A stretch of DNA of 64,000 nt from Halobacteriales archaeon QS_4_70_19. Its GTDB lineage: Archaea > Halobacteriota > Halobacteria > Halobacteriales > Haloarculaceae. The translations under genes and the position numbers were made by a program. The stretch covers positions 1 through 64,000 of the forward strand of contig PXRM01000012.1 of assembly GCA_003020985.1 (NCBI GenBank), given 5' to 3'. Within the stretch, counting starts at the first letter, position 1. Each line of letters opens with the position of its first letter. The notes under the pieces are model-generated. The model did no database searches, was not told where the DNA came from, and saw nothing but the letters and a program-made list of their open reading frames with translations. Shown one piece after another: positions 1 through 8,492 of the stretch.

Positions 1-31
1 GCCTCACCAGTCTCACGGCCCCGCCGATCTG

Positions 32-113
32 ATACGGATTACGCTACGTCAGTTCCACATCGACCGTCCGCACTCGGGCGGTCGTCGTGGGAAACAGGTA
101 GCGTAATCCGTAT
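32..113. repeat. 82-bp palindromic element, copy A
   Basis: Perfect 16-bp terminal inverted repeats lie at 32-47 (ATACGGATTACGCTAC) and 98-113. Between them is a second hairpin: CGACCGTCCG (61-70), loop CACT, CGGGCGGTCG (75-84), with one G-T pair. A second copy of exactly the same length lies at 27324-27405; I count about 72 of 82 positions identical, with the central hairpin unchanged. Both copies are preceded by CTG and followed by GAG. It looks like a small MITE-like or structured intergenic element. No coding potential is evident. Confidence 0.8.
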
Positions 114-143
114 GAGACGGGCCGGCGCTCGGCGAGCGCGCCC

Positions 144-165
144 GGCTCCCGGGTCGCCCCGTCCC
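144..165. repeat. 22-nt direct repeat upstream of pccB (copy 1)
   Basis: These 22 bases are repeated exactly at 57369-57390. Both copies lie a short way upstream of a gene of acyl-CoA metabolism (pccB here, thiolase there), and each is followed within 30 nt by a GCGGCC core. It may be a shared promoter element or simply a dispersed repeat. Confidence 0.6.
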
Positions 166-239
166 GGAACGCATTTGCCGCGGCCCTTCGTCCGGCCGTC
201 CATGATTCGCGTTGGCACGGCCTCGCGGCCGCGAGCGGG

Positions 240-1799
240 GTGGTCGTCGTGGTAGACGAGGACGACATCGAGGACCTCCGCGAGCGCAAGCGGGAGGCCG
301 AACTCGGCGGTGGCGAGGACCGCATCGAGAAGCAACACGAGAAGGGGAAGATGACCGCGCGCGAGCGGGTCGACTACTTCCTCGACGACGACAGCTTCCG
401 CGAGGTCGACACCCTGCGCGAGCACCGGTCGACCAACTTCGACATGGCGGAGAAGAAGTTCCCCGGCGACGGCGTCGTCGTCGGCTACGGGACCGTCGAG
501 GGCCGCCAGGTCGCCGTCTTCGCCCACGACTTCACCGTCCTGGGCGGCTCGCTCGGCGAGGTGTTCGCCCAGAAGGTCTGCAAGGTGATGGACGAGGCCA
601 TCGACACCGGCATCCCCGTCATCGGGCTGAACGACTCGGCCGGCGCGCGTATCCAGGAGGGCATCGACTCGCTCGCGGGGTACGCGGACATCTTCCACCG
701 CAACCAGCAGGCCAGCGGCGTAGTCCCGCAGATCTCGGCCATCATGGGCCCCTGCGCGGGCGGCGCGGTCTACTCCCCGGCCATCACGGACTTCGTCCTG
801 ATGGTCGAGGACACCAGCCACATGTTCATCACCGGCCCGGACGTCATCGAGACGGTCACGGGCGAGGAGGTCACCTTCGACGAACTCGGGGGCGCCGGCG
901 TCCACTCCTCGGAGTCCGGTGTCGCCCATTTCACCCGGGCCGACGAGGAGGCCGCGCTCGACGACCTCCGCTACCTCCTCTCGTACCTCCCGCAGAACAA
1001 CATGGAGGACCCGCCCCGGGTCGACCCCTGGGACGACCCGGACCGGGCGGACGAGGGGCTCAACGACGTGGTGCCCTCGTCGCCCCAGAAGCCGTACGAC
1101 ATGCACGACGTCATCGGGAGCGTCGTCGACGAGGACTCCTTCTTCGAGGTCGCGGACCGGTTCGCCCGGAACCTGCTGACGGGGTTCGCCCGACTCGACG
1201 GCCGCTCCATCGGGGTCGTCGCCAACCAGCCCCGCGTCAACGCCGGGACCCTCGACATCGACGCCTCGGTGAAGGGCGCGCGCTTCGTCCGGTTCTGCGA
1301 CGCGTTCAACGTCCCCATCCTCACGTTCGTCGACGTGCCCGGGTTCATGCCCGGCAAGGACCAGGAGCACGGCGGCATCATCAAGCACGGCGCGAAGCTG
1401 CTGTACGCCTTCAGTGAGGCGACGGTCCCGCTGATGACGGTCATCACGCGGAAGGCGTACGGCGGCGCGTACGACGTGATGGCCTCGAAGCACATCGGCG
1501 CGGACGTCAACTACGCCTGGCCGACCGCCGAGATCGCCGTGATGGGGCCGCAGGGCGCCGTCAACGTGCTCTACCGGAAGGAGCTGGACCAGGCCGACGA
1601 CCCGGAGGCCCGCCGGCAGGAGCTCGTCGACGACTACCGCGAGACCTTCGCCAACCCGTACACGGCCGCCGAGCGCGGCTTCGTCGACGACGTCATCGAG
1701 CCGCCGGAGACGCGGCCGCGGCTCGTCAAGGACCTCGAGATGCTCTCCCGCAAGCGGGCCGACACGCCCGACCGCAAGCACGGCAACATCCCGCTCTAA
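240..1799 (+). CDS. pccB: Acyl-CoA (propionyl/acetyl-CoA) carboxylase, carboxyltransferase subunit
   Basis: Transfers the carboxyl group from carboxybiotin to acyl-CoA, producing methylmalonyl- or malonyl-CoA in the cytosol. The 519 residues match the usual length for PccB/MmdA-type carboxyltransferases. Both crotonase-fold halves are present. The N half has the acyl-CoA/biotin loop GLNDSAGARIQEG and GPCAGGAVYSPA. The C half has FVDVPGFMPGKDQEHGGIIKHG and KAYGGAYDVM, split here only for description. The start is GTG at 240, or GTG at 249, which leaves a more typical N-terminus. A 14-nt palindrome (222-235) sits just before the start. Its partner, the biotin carboxylase/BCCP subunit, is at 8746-10614 and not adjacent. 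Substrate preference cannot be read from the sequence. Confidence 0.95.
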   Translation: MVVVVDEDDIEDLRERKREAELGGGEDRIEKQHEKGKMTARERVDYFLDDDSFREVDTLREHRSTNFDMAEKKFPGDGVVVGYGTVEGRQVAVFAHDFTVLGGSLGEVFAQKVCKVMDEAIDTGIPVIGLNDSAGARIQEGIDSLAGYADIFHRNQQASGVVPQISAIMGPCAGGAVYSPAITDFVLMVEDTSHMFITGPDVIETVTGEEVTFDELGGAGVHSSESGVAHFTRADEEAALDDLRYLLSYLPQNNMEDPPRVDPWDDPDRADEGLNDVVPSSPQKPYDMHDVIGSVVDEDSFFEVADRFARNLLTGFARLDGRSIGVVANQPRVNAGTLDIDASVKGARFVRFCDAFNVPILTFVDVPGFMPGKDQEHGGIIKHGAKLLYAFSEATVPLMTVITRKAYGGAYDVMASKHIGADVNYAWPTAEIAVMGPQGAVNVLYRKELDQADDPEARRQELVDDYRETFANPYTAAERGFVDDVIEPPETRPRLVKDLEMLSRKRADTPDRKHGNIPL

Positions 1800-1892
1800 G
1801 CGGGTGACCCGTTCGGTTGTGGATGTTTCGCAAACGTGCCTGCAGATGCAGGCCCAGTGTGGATACTACTGCCTTCCATAGCCGGGGATGCA

Positions 1893-2135
1893 ATGTCCGA
1901 AACAATCACAGACGACGCGGTCGGGAAGGACGTCGTGGACGCACAGAACGAGAAGATCGGCATCGTCACCGCCGTCGAGAACGGGACCGCAAAGGTCGAC
2001 CCGGACCCGGGCCTGACGGACAAGTTCAAGGCGAAGCTGAGCTGGGAGGACGCGGACGCAGAGGACTACCCGCTCCAGGAAGAGGCCATCGAGACCATCA
2101 CCGACGACGAGATACGGCTCCAGTACGGCCGGTAG
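1893..2135 (+). CDS. PRC-barrel domain protein
   Basis: A small acidic 80-residue protein beginning MSETITDDAVGKDVVDAQ, followed by KIGIVTAVENGTAKVDPDPG. This is the PRC-barrel pattern common in small haloarchaeal proteins; the family is linked to RNA processing and cell division, but the role here is unknown. ATG at 1893 is chosen because the conserved domain begins right there; the frame is open further upstream but reads as non-coding. It lies 93 nt after pccB on the same strand. Confidence 0.85.
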   Translation: MSETITDDAVGKDVVDAQNEKIGIVTAVENGTAKVDPDPGLTDKFKAKLSWEDADAEDYPLQEEAIETITDDEIRLQYGR

Positions 2136-2143
2136 ACATCGGG

Positions 2144-2621
2144 TCACACGAGGCTCCCCCCGCGCGGTTGTCCGTCCCGTTTCGCTGACAGGGCCCGTGC
2201 CCCGGGCTCGCGAGGTCCGGACCCGTTCCGGACCCGGGCGGTTTCCTCCGTTCCCGCGCGCGTACTCCGCCGCTCGGTCTGCACCACGTCCAGCTGCACA
2301 GCCGACTCGACAGCCGCGTCTACTCGTCGGTCGCCCGTTCGGACCTCCGGAACGTGGAACTGCCTCGTGACAGACGGTAAACCGACCACCGGGCCGGCAT
2401 CGCGAGCCTCGTGGGGGGACGAACGACCCGACCGCGACCGTCCGTCGGCCGATGGCGGCCGCGCGCAGGATGGAGGCGGTGAACAGCGCGATCAGCAGGG
2501 GGATGACACCGACGGCGACGACCGCACCCGCCACGACCAGCCGGTTCCCCACCACGAGGACCCGGCGGACGAGGCGGGGATCCGTCCAGCGAGACGACCG
2601 AACCCTGCATCCGGTATCCAT
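2144..2621 (-). pseudogene. Possible frameshifted gene for a one-helix membrane protein
   Basis: A minus-strand frame begins at ATG 2621 with GGAGG ending 8 nt upstream, a good ribosome-binding site. It encodes a clear membrane helix (LVVAGAVVAVGVIPLLIALF) with typical haloarchaeal codon use for about 70 codons. Near a run of six C residues around 2410-2416 codon use degrades in this frame. Another frame then looks coding and ends at 2144. If the original frame is kept it stays open to 1866, antisense through the PRC-barrel gene, which seems unlikely to be real. I do not recognise the family. It could be an intact short protein, a frameshifted gene or chance. It fills most of the otherwise gene-free stretch 2136-2778. 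Confidence 0.35.
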
Positions 2622-2778
2622 CGTTCATCCCTCCCGGGGCATTTCGGAGATATGGAAAGGCATCTATTTCTACTGCCCATATTACCTATCTAAATCCAGA
2701 ATACGTCGGTTACTCTGCAGTATGTGGGATTACGACGAAAACAACCACCTGCGACGGGGCCGCTGCGTCTCCCCGGGT

Positions 2779-3627
2779 TCACTTGGGCGTCAGCGGGGCG
2801 TCGTCCGACCCGACCGGCGTGCTGGCGAACGAGTCGGTGGCCGCCTCGACGAGCCAGCCCAGCAACAGCGTCACCGTCTCCGGCCCCGGGACCCGGACCG
2901 TGGCGTCGGTGTCCGGCCGGGAGCCGACGAGGACGCCCCCGTCACGGTCCGAAACTGCCCGGAACCCGTCCTCGTCGGTCACGTCGTCGCCGACGAAGAG
3001 AGGCACGTGGTCGGGGTGGGCATCGCGGAGGCGCTCCACGACCCACCCCTTCCCGAGGTCCACGTCCGGACGGACCTCGACGATGGCCTTCCCCTCGCTG
3101 GTGTGGACCCCGTCGACGCTCGCCGCGGTGTCGCGGACGGCGGCCGCGACCTCGGCCTGCCGGTCGTCCGGGACTCCCCGGAGGTGGACCGTCGCGGTGA
3201 GGTGCTTGTCCTCGACCCGGCACCCGGGTACGTCGGCGAGCGACTCCCGGAGCCGGTCGACGACCGACCGGACGGCCGGCTGGTGTTCCGCGACCGCGTC
3301 GGGAACGCGGGCCTCGTCGCCGAGTTCCATCCCGTGGTTCCCGGCGTAGTGGATATCCTCGAGGTCGACCCGCTCGCGGAGGTCCGACAGCTCGCGACCG
3401 CTCACGACCGCCACCGTGACGTCGGGGGCGTTCGCGAGCTGTCGGAGCCGCTGTCGGGTCTCCCGCGGGAGCGTCGCGTCGTCGGGGTCGTCGACGATGG
3501 GTGCGAGCGTCCCGTCGAAGTCGAGACACAGCAGGAGGCCGTCGGCCTCCGCGACGCGCTCGCCGACCGTCCGCAGCCAGGCCGCGTCGACGAGGGGTGG
3601 CGCGTCGTCAGCGTCCGTCCCGGTCAT
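2779..3627 (-). CDS. otsB: Trehalose-6-phosphate phosphatase
   Basis: Dephosphorylates trehalose-6-phosphate to trehalose, a compatible solute. It is a HAD-superfamily enzyme of 282 residues. Motif I is LLCLDFDGTLAPIVD (two Asp, nucleophile first), motif II is VAVVSGRE, and the acidic motif is LFVGDDVTDEDGF. GNHGMELG and GKAIVEVRP are also typical of OtsB. Its ATG overlaps the TGA of otsA by 4 nt (ATGA), so the two are translationally coupled and otsA is first. Confidence 0.95.
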   Translation of the reverse strand: MTGTDADDAPPLVDAAWLRTVGERVAEADGLLLCLDFDGTLAPIVDDPDDATLPRETRQRLRQLANAPDVTVAVVSGRELSDLRERVDLEDIHYAGNHGMELGDEARVPDAVAEHQPAVRSVVDRLRESLADVPGCRVEDKHLTATVHLRGVPDDRQAEVAAAVRDTAASVDGVHTSEGKAIVEVRPDVDLGKGWVVERLRDAHPDHVPLFVGDDVTDEDGFRAVSDRDGGVLVGSRPDTDATVRVPGPETVTLLLGWLVEAATDSFASTPVGSDDAPLTPK

Positions 3628-5129
3628 CGGCTCGCCTCCGTCCGCGACGCGTGGACCTCGCTGGCGGTACCGAGGACGTCGTCCATCCAGGCCGACAGGT
3701 CCTCGTCGTGGACGCGGTGGCGGAGTGTGCGCATTCGCTCCTGACGCTCGTCGTCGTCCATCGCCAGCGCCTGCTCGATGGCCTCGGCGCCGGCCGACGC
3801 GTCGTACGGGTCGAACTCGACGACGCCCTCCTCGAGCTGGTCGTACGCGCCGGCCATCGGCGAGAGCAGCAGGACCCCGTCGTCGTCGAGCTGCGAGGCC
3901 ACGTACTCCTTGGCGACGAGGTTCATCCCGTCCCGGAGCGGCGTGACGAGCGCGAGGTCGCTGTGGTGGTACAGCGAGAACAGCTCCTCGCGGTCGTACA
4001 TCTCCGTGGTGTAGACGACGGGCGACCAGTCGTCCGTGCCGAACCGCTCGTCGAGACCCGCGATGCGGTCCTCGACCTCCTCGCGGAGCTGCTGGTAGGC
4101 CGGGATGCGCTCGCGGGTCGAGCAGCCCTTCTGGATGTAGGTGAACTCGCCGCGCAGGTCCGGGCGCTCCTCGAACAGCCGTTCGAGCGCCGACAGCCGC
4201 TGCGGGATGCCCTTCGTGTAGTCGAGCCGGTCGACGCCGACGGCGGTCGTCGTGTCCGCGTCGATGCCGTGGGCGTCGCGGAACCCCGTCCAGAACGCGT
4301 CCTCGGCGCCCGCCGTCGTCCACGAGATCTCGTCGGCGTCGACGCCGAGCGGGAACGCGCCGACCCGCGTCGCACGGCCGCGGTGGTGGACGCGGTTCTC
4401 GGCCCAGTCGACGACGGCGCCGTCGACGAGCTGATCGACGCACTTCAGGAACTGGGCGGCGTAGCGCGGGTGGTGGAACCCCAGGAGGTCCGTCCCGAGC
4501 AGCCCCTCCAGCAGCTCCTCGGCGTGGGGACAGACGCGGAACACGTCCGGTGCCGGCCACGGGAGATGGAGGAAGTGCATCAGGAACGCCTCGGGCACGC
4601 GCGCCCGGACCGCCTGCGGCGCGAGCATGAAGTGGTAGTCCTGGAACCAGACCGTCGTGTCCTCGTCCGCGTGGGCGAGGACCTCGTCGGCGAAGCGCTG
4701 GTTCACCTCGCGGTAGCGCTCCCAGTGTTCGGGCTCGAAGGTGAGCCGCCCGGTGTCGGAGTGGCAGAGCGGCCACAGCGTCTGGTTCGCGTAGCCGTCG
4801 TAGTAGCCCCGGACCTGCTCCTCGGAGAGCCGGAGTCGCTGGAGCGTGTACGACGGGTTCGACGGCGGGACGGTCACCTGCCCATCGTCGTCGGCGACCT
4901 CGAAGTCGGCCTCGCCGTCACCCCACGCGATCCACGTTCCCTCCATGCGCTGCATCACCGGGTCGATGCCGCTCGCGAGCCCGCCCGCCGGCGCGTCGAC
5001 GGCGATGTCCTCGCCGTCGTGGTGATGGCGGTACGGCTCCCGGTTCGACACCAGCACCATGTCCTCGACTGACCCCTGTAGCGACGTACCGTGGGTCCCG
5101 ACGTCCGCCGGGTCCATCCTCGATGTCAT
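3624..5129 (-). CDS. otsA: Trehalose-6-phosphate synthase
   Basis: Makes trehalose-6-phosphate from a nucleotide-activated glucose and glucose-6-phosphate (GT20). The 501 residues are close to the family norm. Visible motifs are the N-terminal NRE (VSNREPY), WFQDYHFMLAP, LHLPWPAPDVFR, the donor-site VDRLDYTKGIPQRL and TPLRDGMNLVAKEYVA. The start is taken at ATG 5129; TTG 5135 in the same frame is possible. It forms an operon with otsB. Synthesis of this solute suggests a partly organic-solute strategy besides salt-in. Confidence 0.95.
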   Translation of the reverse strand: MTSRMDPADVGTHGTSLQGSVEDMVLVSNREPYRHHHDGEDIAVDAPAGGLASGIDPVMQRMEGTWIAWGDGEADFEVADDDGQVTVPPSNPSYTLQRLRLSEEQVRGYYDGYANQTLWPLCHSDTGRLTFEPEHWERYREVNQRFADEVLAHADEDTTVWFQDYHFMLAPQAVRARVPEAFLMHFLHLPWPAPDVFRVCPHAEELLEGLLGTDLLGFHHPRYAAQFLKCVDQLVDGAVVDWAENRVHHRGRATRVGAFPLGVDADEISWTTAGAEDAFWTGFRDAHGIDADTTTAVGVDRLDYTKGIPQRLSALERLFEERPDLRGEFTYIQKGCSTRERIPAYQQLREEVEDRIAGLDERFGTDDWSPVVYTTEMYDREELFSLYHHSDLALVTPLRDGMNLVAKEYVASQLDDDGVLLLSPMAGAYDQLEEGVVEFDPYDASAGAEAIEQALAMDDDERQERMRTLRHRVHDEDLSAWMDDVLGTASEVHASRTEASR

Positions 5130-5398
5130 ACCCAATATCTTTGGTGTATCGGACCTATCTCTGCCCCCTGCGAATACAGGTAATATCGTCCGAGGGCCCT
5201 CTTGCTGGCTTCGATGTCACGTCGAATCGGACAAGTGTCTGAAATATATCATAATATCCGGTGGTGTCGGACCGGGCCGCGAGTGGCTCGCTCGCGGCCG
5301 TCAGCCGGACCTGTGGTGGCGGCGGAGCTGCGGACGGCGGGGACCGTGCGAGGGGACCGCACGGTCGGTCCGATCCGGCAGCGGGCCCCGGCTTCAGT
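5130..5398. promoter_or_regulatory. Divergent AT-rich promoter region between otsA and the CBS gene
   Basis: A 269-bp spacer, clearly AT-richer than its surroundings, between divergently read genes. Candidate TATA-like tracts are CAATATCTTTGG (about 5132-5143, near otsA) and GAAATATATCATAATATCC (about 5240-5258). No known operator was recognised. Confidence 0.4.
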
Positions 5399-6526
5399 AT
5401 GCAAGGTGTGAACTCAATGAACGCTCCGACGTACCGGACGACGATGCAGGTCTCCGAGATCGCGACCGGCCCGTTCGAGACGGTCTCCGCCGACGCCGAC
5501 GCAGCGAGCGTCCGGTCGATACTCGCTACCGCCGAATCCGGGGCCGTGTTCGTCACCGACGGTCGGCGGCCGGGGTTGATAACCCGGTGTGACGCCGCCC
5601 GCTCGGACGCGTCCGCGACCGCGGGCACACTCGCCACGCCCCTCCCGGCGCTGCGAGAGGACGATGGCCTCCGGGACGCCGCCGAGGTGCTCGTCGCGAA
5701 CCGGGTCCCGGTGGTGCCGGTCGTCTCCGACGGGGAGCCGGTCGGTCGCGTCGCCGCGACGGCCGTTCTGGAGCGGGCCCCGGACGTGCTCGGGACGATG
5801 ACCGTCGCGGAGGCCCGGAGCCGGAGCACCGCCGCCCCACCGACACGCGCGTCGGTCGATGACGCAGGCGACCCCGGCGAGGGACCCGAAGGGGACCCGC
5901 GTGCCGGGGTTTCGTTCGGCGGCGAACTCGTCGGCGCGGACACGGGGGGCACGACCACGGGCTCCGGTCAGCCGGGTTCGGGCCCCACGCCGGGGCCGTC
6001 CGGTCGACGGTACGCGCCCCCGTCGGCGTCCGACGCCGGGGCGGGAGCCGAGGATGAGGTCGGTGCGACGGTAGCCCCGGTCCGCCCCGGCTCCCCGGTC
6101 GCCGCGGCCGTCGAGACGATGCTCCAGAGCGGCCGGGACGGCATCCCCGTCTCGCCCGGCCCGGACGGGCACGCGACAGGCGTGCTCACGCGGACGGGCG
6201 TCCTCAAGGCACTCGCCGGTCCCGATCGGAGCGGTGTGGCGCTGTGTCTCGTGAACGGCCACCGCCTTCAGGTCACGACTCGCGGGGAGATCGCCACCCG
6301 ACTCATGGCGATAATCGGGGCCGACAGGGGTACCCGGCCGCGGGGTACCGTCCGGCTCCTGCGGGCGGCCCCCGACGCCGGCGCCGATGACTCCTCACGG
6401 ACGCAGTGCGTGATTACGGTCCGGACGGCCGACGACCGACGCTCCGTGACCGCGAGGGCCGAGGACGCCGAACGGGCGCTGTCGGACGCGATGGCGCGAC
6501 TCGAACGAGCGCCCGACACCGTCTGA
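5399..6526 (+). CDS. CBS-domain protein with possible HPF-like C-terminus
   Basis: A 375-residue soluble protein. A CBS pair occupies about residues 16-130 (VSEIATGPFETVSADADAAS, NRVPVVPVVSDGEPVG). A Gly/Pro/Ser-rich linker spans about 135-220. A further CBS-like unit lies at about 225-275 (PVAAAVETMLQSGRDGIPV, GVLTRTGVLKALAG). The last 90 residues (QCVITVRTADD, AEDAERALSDAMARLE) resemble the hibernation-factor-like tail seen in several haloarchaeal CBS proteins. CBS pairs usually bind adenosine nucleotides, so an energy-sensing, perhaps ribosome-associated, role is an inference. The start is ATG 5399 or ATG 5417. Confidence 0.75.
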   Translation: MQGVNSMNAPTYRTTMQVSEIATGPFETVSADADAASVRSILATAESGAVFVTDGRRPGLITRCDAARSDASATAGTLATPLPALREDDGLRDAAEVLVANRVPVVPVVSDGEPVGRVAATAVLERAPDVLGTMTVAEARSRSTAAPPTRASVDDAGDPGEGPEGDPRAGVSFGGELVGADTGGTTTGSGQPGSGPTPGPSGRRYAPPSASDAGAGAEDEVGATVAPVRPGSPVAAAVETMLQSGRDGIPVSPGPDGHATGVLTRTGVLKALAGPDRSGVALCLVNGHRLQVTTRGEIATRLMAIIGADRGTRPRGTVRLLRAAPDAGADDSSRTQCVITVRTADDRRSVTARAEDAERALSDAMARLERAPDTV

Positions 6527-6669
6527 GGCGGCCGCCGAAGCCGGAGTTCCGGTCGCTGGTTCGGACGCAGCCTTCCCGGTTATCGTGGAATAGATTCCTT
6601 TTCCAGGATAGTATCCGGGTCCGTGTATCTGAACCCAGCATAGAGGGTAAATAAAGGGAATGACGAGGA

Positions 6670-6855
6670 TATGTGGAGGCGGTCGAGTCGGGGTCGAGCG
6701 GTCGTGGCCCTGTCGACGCCGGCTACCTCTGCGAGGACACCGGGCGTCGCCGGGCCGTCGCCGAGGGCGACGACGTAGAGTGGGACGAGTAGCGACGCCC
6801 TGCCTGCAGCGACCGAGGGGACACCCCACGGGTAGAGCCAGCGGGTCCGGGTCAC
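6670..6855 (-). pseudogene. Remnant of an MFS transporter N-terminus
   Basis: Starting at GTG 6855, about 60 codons read RTRWLYPWGV, ASLLVPLYVVALGDG, GVLAEVAGV. This is the first helix and loop of the haloarchaeal MFS type (RWLYAWG...SLLVPLYVVALGG). After about 45 residues the similarity ends and no further helices follow; the frame closes at 6580. It is a truncated, substituted remnant, not a working transporter. A second remnant of the same kind lies at 62371-62600. Confidence 0.6.
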
Positions 6856-7241
6856 GGTTCCCCGCCCGCGCGGCTCCGACCGCCCGTCAGACCGACCGTT
6901 CGGCGCGCTCCACCACACCGCGACCCCCCATGGCACACGTCGGTCTCCCCCGTCTCAGTCGGCCCCCGCCTCCGGCGTCGGCGGTGCCCGAGGCAGTCGC
7001 TCGACGACCCTGCAGGGCACTCGTATCCGGGATATCCGCCGCCGATGCCGAGTGCCCTGCCCCGGCAGGCGCACGCCCCCCCCCGTGACTCGCTGGTCCG
7101 CCCCGCCGGCCTCCCCCGGGGGGACCCTGAAAATGCAACCTGAGAACATTCGTCGTTTCCCGCCGAACCGGTTGCAATGCCCTCGTCGTCAGTCGCCGCC
7201 GAGTCGTCCGCCCGCACGGCACCGCCCCCCGGAGGCCGTCG
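6856..7241. other. Gene-free spacer upstream of the membrane-protein gene
   Basis: No supported coding region. The stretch is Pro/Arg/Ala-codon-rich in all frames, without conserved motifs. The last 120 bases are AT-richer (TGAAAATGCAACCTGAGAAC near 7128) and could carry the promoter for the gene at 7242. Directly 3' of the CBS gene (6527-6660) is another AT-rich tract, including TAGAGGGTAAATAAAGGG, with no gene recognised. Confidence 0.4.
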
Positions 7242-8264
7242 ATGAGCAGTAGCAGCGCGACCCTGTGGGGACGGGTCCGGGAGTACGTCCCGGAGGAACT
7301 GATCCCCGACCGATACAGCCCGACGCGGTGGCTCCTGCTGGAGGGCTCGCGACTGCTCGTGACCGGCGCGTTGCTCCTCATGGTCTTCCTGACGGTCCTC
7401 ACCGTCGGGTCCATGTGGACGTTCCGGATGCAGCAGCTCCTGACGGAGACATCGGCCGTCCAGACGCTCCTGAACACGCTGCTCGGCGGCGTCATCCTGC
7501 TGGTCTCCATCGTGGCCTCCATCAGCGCGATCGTCCTCTCGTACGACATCACGTCGCTGAACGACCAGGAGGAGCGCATCGCCGCCGCGATGGAGTTCCG
7601 GCAGGACGTGGGTCGGCTGTCGGAGTCCCGGCACAGCCCCACGGACCCGGGGTCGTTCCTCCGGCTGATGATCGAGGTGATGCGCGACCGCTCGGAGGCA
7701 GTGGCATCCCGGGCCCACGAGTCCAACAGCGAGTTCGACGACGAGATCCGCGAGTACGCCGAATCGATCCGTCGGACCGTCGACCGGCTCGACCAGTCGA
7801 TCGAGGACATCGGACGCCGGAAGTTCGACGCGCTGTGGCGGGGACTGGAGGCCGACTACGGTACGCACCTCAATCGCTCGCGCGAACTGATGCTGGCCGA
7901 GAACTCCCAGTTCTCCGAGCGGGGCCAGGACCAGTTCGAGGAGCTCGTCAGGGCCGTCGAGCTGTTCGGCATCGGGAAGGAGTACTTCAAGACCCTCTAC
8001 TACGCCCGGGAGATATCGAAGCTCTCGCGGACGCTGCTGCTCATCTCGCTGCCCGCCATCCTGGTGACCTCCTCGGCCATCCTCGCCATCGACGCGCAGG
8101 TCTTCCCGAAGTTCTGGCTGTTCGGGCTCCCGCCGCTGCTGACGTTCGTTGCGTTCGTGTTCACCGTCTCGCTCGCCCCGTTCGCCGTGCTGACCTCGTA
8201 CATGCTCCGGGTGGCGACGGTCGCCATCCGGACGGCCTCCGCGGGGCCGTTCCAGGTCGCCTGA
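7242..8264 (+). CDS. Conserved haloarchaeal membrane protein, four helices with coiled coil
   Basis: 340 residues, family not recognised. Two helices near the N-terminus (about 36-60, VTGALLLMVFLTVLTVG; about 75-100, GGVILLVSIVASISAIVLSY) precede a long charged, probably coiled-coil cytoplasmic part (about 100-255, e.g. EIREYAESIRRTVDRLDQSI). Two helices close the protein (about 262-285 and 292-325). This layout resembles membrane proteins with a cytosolic signalling or scaffold domain, but no catalytic motif is seen. ATG at 7242 follows an AT-richer spacer; the gene stands alone. Confidence 0.85.
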   Translation: MSSSSATLWGRVREYVPEELIPDRYSPTRWLLLEGSRLLVTGALLLMVFLTVLTVGSMWTFRMQQLLTETSAVQTLLNTLLGGVILLVSIVASISAIVLSYDITSLNDQEERIAAAMEFRQDVGRLSESRHSPTDPGSFLRLMIEVMRDRSEAVASRAHESNSEFDDEIREYAESIRRTVDRLDQSIEDIGRRKFDALWRGLEADYGTHLNRSRELMLAENSQFSERGQDQFEELVRAVELFGIGKEYFKTLYYAREISKLSRTLLLISLPAILVTSSAILAIDAQVFPKFWLFGLPPLLTFVAFVFTVSLAPFAVLTSYMLRVATVAIRTASAGPFQVA

Positions 8265-8492
8265 ACCACGACCCGGCCCGGAACCGTGGCTGCCCCTCGC
8301 AAGGTGCTAGCTGATAGGGCCCCGTGTCGGTCGCCCAGCACCACCAGCGAACTCGCGATGCGGGTCGAGGCCGTCCGTGCGCGGAATGCCGGCGCGTTCG
8401 ACGACCTTTCCGCTGTGCGACTGCGAGCCTCCGTACGTCCGGCTTCGACCGACCAGCTGCCCGGCACCGCTCCGGGCGTGCGTGGCCCACGC

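Noticed and set aside
3501-5072. 523-codon frame on the plus strand over otsA/otsB
   Set aside because: It is antisense to two recognised genes with conserved motifs and has no motif itself.
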